7,121 bases of DNA from Opitutaceae bacterium (GTDB lineage: Bacteria > Verrucomicrobiota > Verrucomicrobiia > Opitutales > Opitutaceae): the NCBI GenBank assembly GCA_023265535.1, contig JAHFTI010000217.1, positions 1 to 7,121 on the forward strand, written 5' to 3'. Each line of letters starts with the position of its first letter. The first letter of the stretch is position 1. A program made the translations under genes and the position numbers. The notes under the pieces are model-generated. The model was not told the origin of the DNA, did no database searches, and saw only the letters and a program-made list of their open reading frames with translations. Below are positions 1 through 6,368 of the stretch, piece after piece.

Positions 1-664
1 GGCCGGAGAAGCTGAAATCGAGGTCGCTGCGCGGGCCGATGCCTCGCGGGAAGTCAAAGGCGTCTGGCTTGCCGTCGCGGGCCAGGCGCTCGATGAGCGG
101 TCCGCCCGGATAGCCGAGGCCGAGCAGCTTAGCCCCCTTGTCGAGGGCCTCTCCCGCCGCGTCGTCGCGGGTGCTGGAGAGCACGGTCACGCGACGGTCC
201 TCGCCCACGGAAAACAGGAGGGTGTTGCCACCGGAGACGACCAGGCCGAGATGCGGCAGGAGCGCCTGGAAACGCGCGCCAAACTCGGCCGGCGCCGCCG
301 CGTGCAGCGGGATGAAGGGCGACCAGACGTGGCCGCGCAGGTGGTTCACGCCGAGCAGCGGGACACGCAGGGCGAGCGACAGGGCCTTGGCGGCGGACAC
401 GCCGACCGCCAGGCAGGCCGCCAGGCCGGGGCCACGCGTCACGCACACGCCGCTGATGGCGCCCCATTCGGGCACCTCGCGAGCGCGGCGAAGCAGCGGG
501 CCGAAATTGCGCAGATGTTCGCGCGTGGCCAGGTCGGGCACCACTCCGCCATGCTTTCCGTGCAGGGCGATCTGGCTGTGGATCCACTCGCCCAGCATGC
601 CGCGGGCGGGGTCGAAGAGGGCGACGGCGGTCTCGTCGCAGGAGCTTTCGAGGGCGAGGATCAT
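1..664 (-). CDS. tsaD: tRNA N6-adenosine threonylcarbamoyltransferase TsaD (partial, C-terminus missing)
   Basis: TsaD transfers threonylcarbamoyl from threonylcarbamoyl-AMP to A37 of tRNAs reading ANN codons, working with TsaB and TsaE in the cytoplasm. The 221 residues visible (family length about 340) open with MILALESSCDETA, the ASKHA nucleotide-fold signature. They carry the metal-binding pair H108 and H112 in NHLRGH, the glycine loop VVSGGNT at 142-148, the signature DDAAGEALDKGAKLLGLGYPGGP (split here as 167-189), and end in LDFSFSG just before the usual K-T-A segment. Most bacterial TsaD proteins have SGGHT; Asn147 here is the residue typical of archaeal and eukaryotic Kae1. The ATG overlaps the ctpA stop as ATGA and there is no good Shine-Dalgarno sequence, so translation is probably coupled to ctpA. 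The frame is open to the left edge. Identification is firm; only the end is unseen. Confidence 0.96.
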   Translation of the reverse strand, partial: MILALESSCDETAVALFDPARGMLGEWIHSQIALHGKHGGVVPDLATREHLRNFGPLLRRAREVPEWGAISGVCVTRGPGLAACLAVGVSAAKALSLALRVPLLGVNHLRGHVWSPFIPLHAAAPAEFGARFQALLPHLGLVVSGGNTLLFSVGEDRRVTVLSSTRDDAAGEALDKGAKLLGLGYPGGPLIERLARDGKPDAFDFPRGIGPRSDLDFSFSG

Positions 665-1950
665 GGCTTGCGGTCGGGGTCCAGGCCGCGCTGCAGCAAC
701 AGGCGCATGCCACGCAGGGAATCGAGGGCGGCGTCGAGCTGGCGGTCGCGCACGGGCGGATAGCCGAAGCGGGCCTCGAAGGCGGCGGGATCCTGCAGGT
801 CGGCGCGAGAGCGTTGCACGCGAAGACGCTCATCCTCCTCGGGCGTCATGAGCACCTCCACCTGGGGCGTGACGCCCTTGCCATGGATGGTCTCGCCACC
901 CGGAGTGTAGTAGCGGGCCGTGGTCAGGCGCATGCCCTCGCCGTTGCGCAGCTTGAAGATGGTCTGGACACTGCCCTTGCCGAAGGAGCGTTCCCCCACG
1001 ATGACGGCCTTGCCGGTGTCCTTGAGGGTGCCCGCCACGATTTCGGCGGCACTGGCGCTGCCCGCATTGATGAGCACGGCAATGGGCATCCTGAGCGGAT
1101 GGCTGTCGATCTCGGAGCGGAAGTCCTCGCGGTCGGAGGGGCGGCGGCCCTGCGTGTACACCACCAGGTCACCGCGCTTGAAGAAGGGCTCGGCCACCCA
1201 GACGGCGGCATCAAGCAGGCCGCCCGGATTGTTGCGCAGGTCCAGCACGAGGCTGGTCACCCCCTGCTTGAGGAGGGTGTCGAGCGCAGCGTGAAACTCA
1301 TCACCCGTGGTCTCGGAAAACTCGACGAGCTGGATGTAGCCGACACCGTCCGCGAGAACGGTGACATCGCGCACGCTCTTCACCTTGATGCGCTCACGCA
1401 CGATGGTGAGGTCGACAGCCTGGGCGGGAGTGCCTCGCTGCAGTTTGACGACCACCTTGGTGCCGGGTTCGCCGCGCAGCTTGTCGACGATGTCGTCCAC
1501 GGGCATGTCGGTGCCCACGCGCGCCCCGTCGACCGAGACGATCTCGTCGCCGCGACGGATGCCGGCACGCTCGGCCGGGGTGTCGGCGAGGGCGGTGATG
1601 ACCACGATGCGGTTGTTGCGGTTCTCGATCTGGATGCCGATGCCGCCAAAGTCACCGCGCATCTCGTCGTCGAGGGACTGGAAGTCCTTTGCCTCAAGGA
1701 ACTCGGAGTGGGGGTCGAGACTGCCGACGATGCCGTGCAGGGCCTCGCGGGTGAGGCGCGAATAGTCGGCGGCCTCCGCATCCACGTGGTTCTCGTTCAC
1801 CGTGCGCAGGACCTCCTTCACGTAGTCGGCGGAGCGGTTCAGCTCGCGATTGGGCAGCAGTCCCCAGCTCAGGGCAAAATGCGTGGCCGTGCCCGCGAGG
1901 AGAAACCCGAGGGCGGTGCCAAGGAGGAGTGTGGGCAGGCGGCGGCGCAT
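661..1950 (-). CDS. ctpA: S41 family carboxyl-terminal processing protease (CtpA-like)
   Basis: A periplasmic, membrane-anchored serine protease that trims the C-termini of envelope proteins. Counting from the chosen start (429 aa), an arginine-rich N-terminus and a hydrophobic stretch at about 5-30 form a signal anchor. Next come the conserved LDPHSEF (78-84), a PDZ domain at about 100-185 with binding loop GGIGIQIE, and the peptidase core with LRNNPGG (about 238-244). The catalytic Ser300 lies in GSASAAEI, Lys325 in SFGKGSVQ, and Gln329 follows; the 25-residue Ser-Lys spacing matches B. subtilis CtpB. The start at 1950 was chosen because the signal anchor begins there; ATG 1983 would add eleven residues and also lacks a Shine-Dalgarno sequence. 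Farther starts would run into the divergent gene at 2042. The stop overlaps the tsaD start, suggesting one transcript. The substrate is unknown. The family call is firm, the exact start is not. Confidence 0.94.
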   Translation of the reverse strand: MRRRLPTLLLGTALGFLLAGTATHFALSWGLLPNRELNRSADYVKEVLRTVNENHVDAEAADYSRLTREALHGIVGSLDPHSEFLEAKDFQSLDDEMRGDFGGIGIQIENRNNRIVVITALADTPAERAGIRRGDEIVSVDGARVGTDMPVDDIVDKLRGEPGTKVVVKLQRGTPAQAVDLTIVRERIKVKSVRDVTVLADGVGYIQLVEFSETTGDEFHAALDTLLKQGVTSLVLDLRNNPGGLLDAAVWVAEPFFKRGDLVVYTQGRRPSDREDFRSEIDSHPLRMPIAVLINAGSASAAEIVAGTLKDTGKAVIVGERSFGKGSVQTIFKLRNGEGMRLTTARYYTPGGETIHGKGVTPQVEVLMTPEEDERLRVQRSRADLQDPAAFEARFGYPPVRDRQLDAALDSLRGMRLLLQRGLDPDRKP

Positions 1951-1980
1951 GTGAGCAGGGGACTGTGGGAGGCGCGCGGC

Positions 1981-1992
1981 CATTTGTAAATG
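1981..1992. repeat. Short palindrome in the ctpA / methyltransferase divergent gap
   Basis: CATTTGTAAATG is an inverted repeat with 5-base arms and a 2-base centre. It lies in the 58-91 bp gap between two divergent genes and contains the alternative ctpA start at 1983. Read on the minus strand it includes TACAAA, a 4 of 6 match to a -10 box, which would fit a transcript starting just before ATG 1950. I see no convincing -35 element, so a regulatory role is only a possibility. Confidence 0.25.
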
Positions 1993-2041
1993 CGGCGCTT
2001 TTTGCACTTCCCCGGCGCTCCCAAATGCAGACAGTGGGGGC

Positions 2042-3013
2042 ATGGATACCGGCTCCTTCATGCAGGTGTTCCGCCGCGAGGCGGGACCCGGAGGCCGCCT
2101 GAGCTTCGAGCAGTTCATGCGCCTGGCCCTTTTCGACCCCGCCGTCGGCTATTACACGGCGCAACGGGCGCGCGTGGGCAAGGGGCGGGGGACGGACTTC
2201 ACCACAGCCACGACGGTCGGGCCCCTCTTTGGCGAGCTGGTGATGTCGGCCGCCGGCAAGCTGCTGCGCAGCCGCGGCCTCGTACCGGGGGCCCATCACT
2301 TTGTGGAGATCGGCGCCGAGCCGGACGGGGGCGTGCTCAAGGGCCTCCCCCACCCCTTCGCCAGCGCCAGGACCCTGCGCCTGGGCGACGCGCTGGAGCT
2401 GGCCGGCCCCTGCATCGTCTTCTCCAACGAACTCCTCGATGCCCAGCCCTGCAGGAGTTTCCTCAGGAAGGACGGTGCCTGGTGGGAACAGGGTGTGGAG
2501 GAGCACGATGGGGTGCTGGCCCCCTGCACCCTGTATCCGGTTTTCGAGGACTGGCTGCCGGCGGAGGCGCCGGAAGGCTACGTGTTTGACGCCCCGCGCG
2601 AGGCGGCCGCGCTGGCCGGAAGGCTGGCGGGCCAGGCATGGAGCGGGCTTTTCATCGCCATGGTCTACGGCCGCAGCTGGCATGAGCTGGCGGAGGGAGC
2701 CCCCTCGGGGACGCTGCGCGCCTACCATCAGCACCGCCAGGTGAAAAACCTCCTGGAGCGCCCCGGCGAGCAGGACCTCACCTGCCATGTATGCTGGGAT
2801 TGGATACGCGAGGAGCTCGGCCGCGCCGGCTGCGCCTCCACCACCCTGCAGTCGCAGGAGGCCTTCCTCGTGCACCACGCCGGAGACTTCATCGGCGCCC
2901 AGCTGGCCGAGGCCGGCGGCGGCTTCAGCCCGCGCAAGCAGGCGCTGATGCAGCTGCTTCACCCGGCGCACATGGGACAGAAGTTCCAGGCGCTGTGGGC
3001 GTGGAAGGGCTGA
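2042..3013 (+). CDS. MidA/NDUFAF7-family (COG1565) SAM-methyltransferase-like protein with eroded SAM motif
   Basis: Family members are SAM-dependent methyltransferases; mitochondrial NDUFAF7 methylates an arginine of complex I subunit NDUFS2. Family marks in this 323-residue protein are LSFEQFMRLALFDPAVGYY (20-38), DFTTATTVGPLFGEL (52-66), NELLDAQPCRSF (129-140), and GTLRAYHQH followed by PGEQDLTCHV (223-231 and 241-250). The SAM-binding motif, usually ELGPGRGTL, reads EIGAEPDGG (89-97). The usual V-E-x-S-P-x-L segment that follows it is absent, since only about 30 residues separate that motif from NELLDA. The family DYG reads VYG (208-210). It may therefore be a non-catalytic or lineage-specific form. 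The start has GTGGGGG close upstream, a weak ribosome site. It is divergent from ctpA and about 120 bp ahead of the PEP-CTERM gene. Family is well supported; activity and target are unknown. Confidence 0.82.
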   Translation: MDTGSFMQVFRREAGPGGRLSFEQFMRLALFDPAVGYYTAQRARVGKGRGTDFTTATTVGPLFGELVMSAAGKLLRSRGLVPGAHHFVEIGAEPDGGVLKGLPHPFASARTLRLGDALELAGPCIVFSNELLDAQPCRSFLRKDGAWWEQGVEEHDGVLAPCTLYPVFEDWLPAEAPEGYVFDAPREAAALAGRLAGQAWSGLFIAMVYGRSWHELAEGAPSGTLRAYHQHRQVKNLLERPGEQDLTCHVCWDWIREELGRAGCASTTLQSQEAFLVHHAGDFIGAQLAEAGGGFSPRKQALMQLLHPAHMGQKFQALWAWKG

Positions 3014-3055
3014 GCATTTATCGGGGCGAGGTGCAGGTCCTCATCAGGGAATACA

Positions 3056-3081
3056 CTAATGCTTGGGAGTTGCACCATTAG
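3056..3081. repeat. Inverted repeat CTAATG-N14-CATTAG upstream of PEP-CTERM gene
   Basis: Perfect 6-base arms at 3056-3061 and 3076-3081 are separated by 14 bases, and TTGCAC, a passable -35 box, lies at 3070-3075 within the spacer. The position, 57 to 82 bases before the PEP-CTERM start, would suit an operator. Arms this short can arise by chance and no clear -10 box follows at standard spacing. Confidence 0.25.
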
Positions 3082-3128
3082 ACTGCATGATAGAGCTTGA
3101 TCCTGTCTTTCTTAACCCTCCACCCCAC

Positions 3129-3132
3129 AGGA
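3129..3132 (+). promoter_or_regulatory. Ribosome binding site AGGA fixing the PEP-CTERM start
   Basis: AGGA ends five bases before ATG 3138 and is the clearest Shine-Dalgarno sequence in the window. It decides for this start over an in-frame TTG at 3063, whose extra residues would precede and spoil the signal peptide. Confidence 0.7.
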
Positions 3133-3137
3133 AAATC

Positions 3138-3767
3138 ATGAAACTCAGACTCTCCGCACTCCTCCTCGCCGTCCTCTGCATGGTCAGTTTTCTGAAGGCT
3201 CAGGTTATCCTCGATTTTGAAGGACTCCAAAACGGTGAATCCGTGAATCAGGCCTACAACGGAGGCACCGGGAGCTTGGGCAGCTCCCTTACGAACTATG
3301 GTGTCTCGTTTACGAATGCGGAGGCCTTGATTGTAGCTCCCTATCCCTTGTCGAACGTCATCCCTCTCGCCGATCCCACCTTGTTCCTCAGCTTCAGTCA
3401 TAATGATATCTACCTGAACGTTGCTGGCGGTTTCGAAGGGGGCCTCTCCTTCAATTATGCCCTGCTCGGGAGTGCCTCGGTATCAGTTTTCGATGGCCTT
3501 AACGGCAGTGGAAATCTGATCGCCAGCCTGGCGCTCCCCAACACCAACACGAATTCAGTCTATGACATGAACAACTTCGTTGCGCTGAATTTCAGCGGCA
3601 CTGCCTACTCTGTGGTGTTCAATGGACCTGCAGGCTATGTAGGCTATGACCACATCACCCTCAACCCCGGCAGCGCCGTCCCCGAGCCCTCAACCTACGG
3701 CCTGATGGGCGCCGCCGCCCTGGCCGGCCTTGGCTGCTTCCGTCGCCTGCGCCGCCGCGCCGCCTGA
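3138..3767 (+). CDS. Secreted PEP-CTERM sorting domain protein, function unknown
   Basis: This 209-residue protein starts with a signal peptide (MKLRLSALLLAVLCMV, probable cleavage after the LKA at 19-21). It then has a Gly/Asn/Ser-rich, probably beta-sandwich body beginning VILDFEGL. It ends with a PEP-CTERM anchor: VPEPSTYG at 181-188, a hydrophobic segment at about 189-200, and the basic tail FRRLRRRAA. Such tails are recognised by the exosortase system, which removes the anchor and releases the protein to the surface or exopolysaccharide; the exosortase gene is not in this window. No catalytic domain is recognisable. The body is about 50-60% GC by hand count, against about 77% for the anchor region and over 70% for neighbouring genes. 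It ends about 40 bases before a strong terminator and is probably a single-gene unit. Class is firm, role unknown. Confidence 0.9.
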   Translation: MKLRLSALLLAVLCMVSFLKAQVILDFEGLQNGESVNQAYNGGTGSLGSSLTNYGVSFTNAEALIVAPYPLSNVIPLADPTLFLSFSHNDIYLNVAGGFEGGLSFNYALLGSASVSVFDGLNGSGNLIASLALPNTNTNSVYDMNNFVALNFSGTAYSVVFNGPAGYVGYDHITLNPGSAVPEPSTYGLMGAAALAGLGCFRRLRRRAA

Positions 3768-3805
3768 AGCCCTTGAACACGGGCCAAGCGCCCTGCTTCA
3801 ATCAG

Positions 3806-3841
3806 AAAAAAACGCCCGCCTTTGAAGGCCGGGCGTTTTTT
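3806..3841. terminator. Bidirectional rho-independent terminator between convergent genes
   Basis: Seven A residues, a GC-rich stem and six T residues form a symmetrical terminator. The stem pairs CGCCCG (3813-3818) with CGGGCG (3830-3835), has one bulged C at 3829, and continues with CCT pairing AGG around a TTGA loop. The A and T runs extend the pairing at the base. It serves the PEP-CTERM gene on the plus strand and fabF, which ends at 3895, on the minus strand. Confidence 0.92.
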
Positions 3842-3894
3842 GTGTCCGGGGAGGCTGGCCCCAAGGGAGCCGACCCCGCCTGATGAACTTATTC

Positions 3895-5148
3895 TCAGAA
3901 CTTCTTGAACACCATCGAGGCGTTCTGGCCGCCGAACCCGAGGTTGTTGCTGAGGACGACGTCGAGCTTCGCCTCGCGGGCGACGTTCGGCACGTAGTCC
4001 AGGTCGCACTCGGGATCGGGCTCCACGTAGTTGATCGTCGGGGGCATGATGCCGTTCTGCAGGGCCTTCACGCAAATCACGGCCTCGATGCCGCCGGCGG
4101 CACCCAGGAGGTGGCCGGTCATCGACTTGGTCGAGCTGACAGCCAGCTTGCGGGCGTGGTCGCCGAAGACCTTCTTGATGGCGAGGGTCTCAAACTTGTC
4201 GTTGTAGGGCGTGCTCGTGCCGTGGGCGTTGATGTAGCCGATCTGCTCCGGGTTCACGCCGGAGTAGGCCAGCGCGCGGTTCATCGCCAGCATCAGGCCG
4301 CGACCCTCGGGGTCGGGCATGGTGATGTGGTGCGCGTCGCAGGTGGCCGCATAGCCGCCGATCTCGCAATAGATGCGCGCGCCGCGCGCCTGGGCGTGTT
4401 CCAGGGACTCGAGCACCAGGACACCGGCACCCTCGCCCATGATGAAGCCGTCGCGCTTGGCATCGAAGGGGCGGCAGGCGTGCTGCGGATCCTCGTTGTT
4501 CGTGCTCATGGCCTTCATGGAGCAGAAGCCGGCGTAGGCAAAGGGGGTGATGGAGGCCTCGGTGCCGCCGGCCACCATGACATCGGCCTCGCCACGACGG
4601 ATCGTGTGGAAGGCCTCGCCCAGCGAGTGGGTGGCGGTGGCGCAGGCGGACACGACGCCGAAGTTCGGGCCGCGGGCGCCCAGGTCGATGGCGACCATGC
4701 CCGAGCAGATGTTGCCGATGAGGGCGGGGATGGTGAAGGGCGAAACCTTGCGCGGGCCCTTCTGGGCGAGCACGAGCACCTGCTCCTCATAGGTGGCCAT
4801 GCCACCGATGCCCGAGCCGAGGATGACGCCCACGCGATCCGGATCCTCCTTGGTCATGTCGAGCCCGGCGTCCTTGACGGCCTGGCGCGCCGCACAATAG
4901 CCGAAGTGGGTGTAGCGGTCGTTGCGACGCGCCTCCTTCGGGTCCATGTGCTGGGCTGCATCCCAGTTGCGCACCTCGGCGCCGATCTGCGTGGCAAAGT
5001 TGGTGACGTCGAACTGCGTGACGCGGTCGATGCCGCACTTGCCGGCAAGCAGGCTGGCCCAGAAATCCTCGGGATTGTGGCCGAGGGAGTTGATGGTGCC
5101 GAGGCCGGTGATGACGACACGGCGGGGAGAGGCAGCGTAGTGTTCCAT
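3895..5148 (-). CDS. fabF: Beta-ketoacyl-[acyl carrier protein] synthase II (KAS II, FabF)
   Basis: FabF elongates fatty acids by decarboxylative condensation of malonyl-ACP with an acyl-enzyme in the cytoplasm. The 417 residues match the usual length of about 410-420. The thiolase-fold start VVITGLGTINSLG is at 11-23, nucleophile Cys169 is in SACATATHS, His309 in NAHGTST and His346 in KSMTGHLLGAAGG with Lys341. The Phe405 gate is in NNLGFGGQN near the C-terminus. These correspond to E. coli Cys163, His303, Lys335 and His340 with a constant offset of six. The Cys-His-His triad marks a condensing enzyme of the FabF/FabB class; order and length favour FabF. It is third in fabG-acpP-fabF, but a terminator and a 171 bp gap separate it from acpP, so it may be transcribed by readthrough or from its own weak promoter. 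There is no strong Shine-Dalgarno sequence before ATG 5148. Confidence 0.97.
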   Translation of the reverse strand: MEHYAASPRRVVITGLGTINSLGHNPEDFWASLLAGKCGIDRVTQFDVTNFATQIGAEVRNWDAAQHMDPKEARRNDRYTHFGYCAARQAVKDAGLDMTKEDPDRVGVILGSGIGGMATYEEQVLVLAQKGPRKVSPFTIPALIGNICSGMVAIDLGARGPNFGVVSACATATHSLGEAFHTIRRGEADVMVAGGTEASITPFAYAGFCSMKAMSTNNEDPQHACRPFDAKRDGFIMGEGAGVLVLESLEHAQARGARIYCEIGGYAATCDAHHITMPDPEGRGLMLAMNRALAYSGVNPEQIGYINAHGTSTPYNDKFETLAIKKVFGDHARKLAVSSTKSMTGHLLGAAGGIEAVICVKALQNGIMPPTINYVEPDPECDLDYVPNVAREAKLDVVLSNNLGFGGQNASMVFKKF

Positions 5149-5228
5149 GCTCTAGGTATGGGGAGTGTTCGAAAAAGGGACGTGGAGGGGGACTAGTGGA
5201 GCAGTCCGAGGCCGTTAGGCAAGGACAC

Positions 5229-5280
5229 AAAAAAGGCGTTCAGCCTGCAGTTCCTGTTAGGAAACGGGCGGAACGCCTTT
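5229..5280 (-). terminator. Rho-independent terminator / attenuator between acpP and fabF
   Basis: In the minus-strand transcript a perfect 10 bp stem, AAAGGCGTTC with GAACGCCTTT, encloses a second hairpin, TTCCT-(AAC)-AGGAA, and partly paired flanks. It is followed by a run of U. The arms are 5232-5241 and 5271-5280, with the inner hairpin at 5251-5263. It starts about 40 bases after the acpP stop. The U-run makes it a terminator for acpP transcripts; partial readthrough would feed fabF. Confidence 0.85.
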
Positions 5281-5283
5281 GAA

Positions 5284-5293
5284 ATTGATCAAT
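5284..5293. repeat. Palindrome ATTGATCAAT after acpP
   Basis: A perfect 10-base palindrome sits in the acpP 3' untranslated region, next to the terminator stem. It may simply extend the RNA structure there; no binding protein can be named. Confidence 0.2.
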
Positions 5294-5319
5294 CGAAACT
5301 GGGTGTGAAGCCCGGTGGC

Positions 5320-5583
5320 TTACTTGACGCCAGCTTTGCCCTTGATGTAATCAACGACCTGTCCGACGGTGGTGAGCTTCTCGGCATCAGCCTCGGGAAT
5401 CTCGCCCTTGATCTCGTCCTTGAACTCCTCCTCGAAGGCCATGATGAGCTCGACGGTGTCGAGGGAATCGGCACCGAGATCATCGAGAAATGAAGCAGTC
5501 GGGGTGATCTGCTCTTCATTCACGTTGAGTTGATTAACGATGATCTCTTTGACTCGTTGTTCGATGGTTTTCTGGTCAGCCAT
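5320..5583 (-). CDS. acpP: Acyl carrier protein AcpP
   Basis: AcpP carries growing acyl chains on a 4'-phosphopantetheine arm through fatty acid synthesis. The 87-residue acidic protein shows the four-helix carrier pattern, with the arm attached to Ser40 in GADSLDTVEL, and the conserved AEKLTTVGQVVDYI region near the C-terminus. After EEEF at 51-54 it has KDEIKGEIPEADAEK, four residues longer than the E. coli segment DTEIPDEEAEK, so the loop between helices II and III is enlarged with alternating charges. It lies 32 bases after the fabG stop and is followed by its own terminator, consistent with very high expression. No Shine-Dalgarno sequence is visible before ATG 5583. Identification is certain in practice; the meaning of the insertion is not known. 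Confidence 0.97.
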   Translation of the reverse strand: MADQKTIEQRVKEIIVNQLNVNEEQITPTASFLDDLGADSLDTVELIMAFEEEFKDEIKGEIPEADAEKLTTVGQVVDYIKGKAGVK

Positions 5584-5615
5584 ATTGGGAAACGCGGATA
5601 ATGGTTAGGTAGAGT

Positions 5616-6368
5616 TCACATTGCCATGCCGCCGTCAACGGCAAAAACTTGGCCCGTGATATAGCCCGCCTCTTCGGAACAGAGGAAGGTCGTCATTGCG
5701 GCAATCTCATGGGCCTCGCCGAAACGCTTGAGCGGAACGGCCTCAAGAATCTTGGAGGACACCTCGGTATTGTTCACAAATTCGGTGGTCATGTCCGTCT
5801 TGATGAAGCCGGGGGCGACGGCATTGACGGTGATGGTGCGGGAGGCAAGCTCCTTGGCGAGGGACTTGGTGAGGCCGATCATGCCGGCCTTGGCGGCCGA
5901 ATAGTTGGCCTGGCCGGCGTTGCCCATGATGCCGGACACGGAGCTGATGTTCACGATGCGGCCCCAGCGGGACTTGGTCATCGGGCGCGCCAGGTGCTTG
6001 GTCCAGAAGAAGGCGCTGCTGAGGTTGGTCTGGATGACGGCGTTCCAATCCTCGTCGCTCATGCGGAACATGAGGCCGTCCTTGGTGATGCCGGCGTTGT
6101 TCACCAGGATGTCGATGACCGGGAACTCGGCGAGCAGCTGCTCGCAGGCCTTGGCCACGGCGGCGCCGTCGGACACGTCCACGGCGAGGGCCTTGGCCTT
6201 GCCGCCCGCGGCGACGATCGCGGCGGCGGTGGCGCCACAGGAGTCGGCGGACTTGGAGACACAAATGACCGTGACGCCCTGGCGGGCGAGGGACTCGGCG
6301 ATCGACTTGCCAATGCCGCGGCCGGCGCCTGTGACCAGGGCGGTGCGGGTGGGTTTGAAGGTCAGCAT
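5616..6368 (-). CDS. fabG: 3-oxoacyl-[acyl carrier protein] reductase FabG
   Basis: FabG reduces 3-ketoacyl-ACP to 3-hydroxyacyl-ACP with NADPH, the first reduction of each elongation cycle. The 250-residue protein is a classical short-chain dehydrogenase. It has TGAGRGIG nucleotide loop (13-20), NNAG (90-93), Asn115 in IQTNLSS, catalytic Ser143 in NISSVSG, and Tyr156 and Lys160 in ANYSAAKAG. PGFIKTDMT is at 187-195 and the C-terminus is GGMAM. The Ser-Tyr spacing of 13 equals that of E. coli FabG (Ser138, Tyr151). ATG 6368 is chosen because it puts the Rossmann strand close to the N-terminus as in the family; starts farther upstream add an unlikely Cys/Pro-rich leader. It heads the fabG-acpP-fabF cluster and diverges from the pseudouridine synthase at 6551. 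Other SDR functions are possible in isolation, but the neighbours settle it. Confidence 0.96.
   Translation of the reverse strand: MLTFKPTRTALVTGAGRGIGKSIAESLARQGVTVICVSKSADSCGATAAAIVAAGGKAKALAVDVSDGAAVAKACEQLLAEFPVIDILVNNAGITKDGLMFRMSDEDWNAVIQTNLSSAFFWTKHLARPMTKSRWGRIVNISSVSGIMGNAGQANYSAAKAGMIGLTKSLAKELASRTITVNAVAPGFIKTDMTTEFVNNTEVSSKILEAVPLKRFGEAHEIAAMTTFLCSEEAGYITGQVFAVDGGMAM

Noticed and set aside
129..833. Minus-strand open frame of 234 codons spanning the ctpA-tsaD junction
   Set aside because: It is a Pro/Arg/Ala-rich off-frame reading of tsaD, which is itself open to the window edge in the correct frame with strong motifs.
814..1989. Long open frame on the plus strand antisense to ctpA (391 codons)
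   Set aside because: The ctpA frame carries PDZ and S41 catalytic residues; the antisense product has no recognisable domain and low-complexity Gly/Ala/Asp composition.
1951..2118. Longer ctpA start at 2118
   Set aside because: It would run into the divergent gene starting at 2042 and put 56 extra residues before the signal anchor.
1694..2971. Minus-strand open frame of 425 codons across the methyltransferase-like gene and into ctpA
   Set aside because: It overlaps two recognised genes and has no domain; the plus-strand frame has clear COG1565 landmarks.
3014..3137. Terminator between the methyltransferase-like gene and the PEP-CTERM gene
   Set aside because: No GC-rich stem followed by a T-run is present in this gap, so the transcript may continue into the PEP-CTERM gene.
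3883..5196. Long open frame on the plus strand antisense to fabF (437 codons)
   Set aside because: It mirrors fabF, whose catalytic motifs are complete. The translation is Gly/Ala/Val/His/Asp-rich without any known motif, as expected from the reverse of a GC-rich gene.
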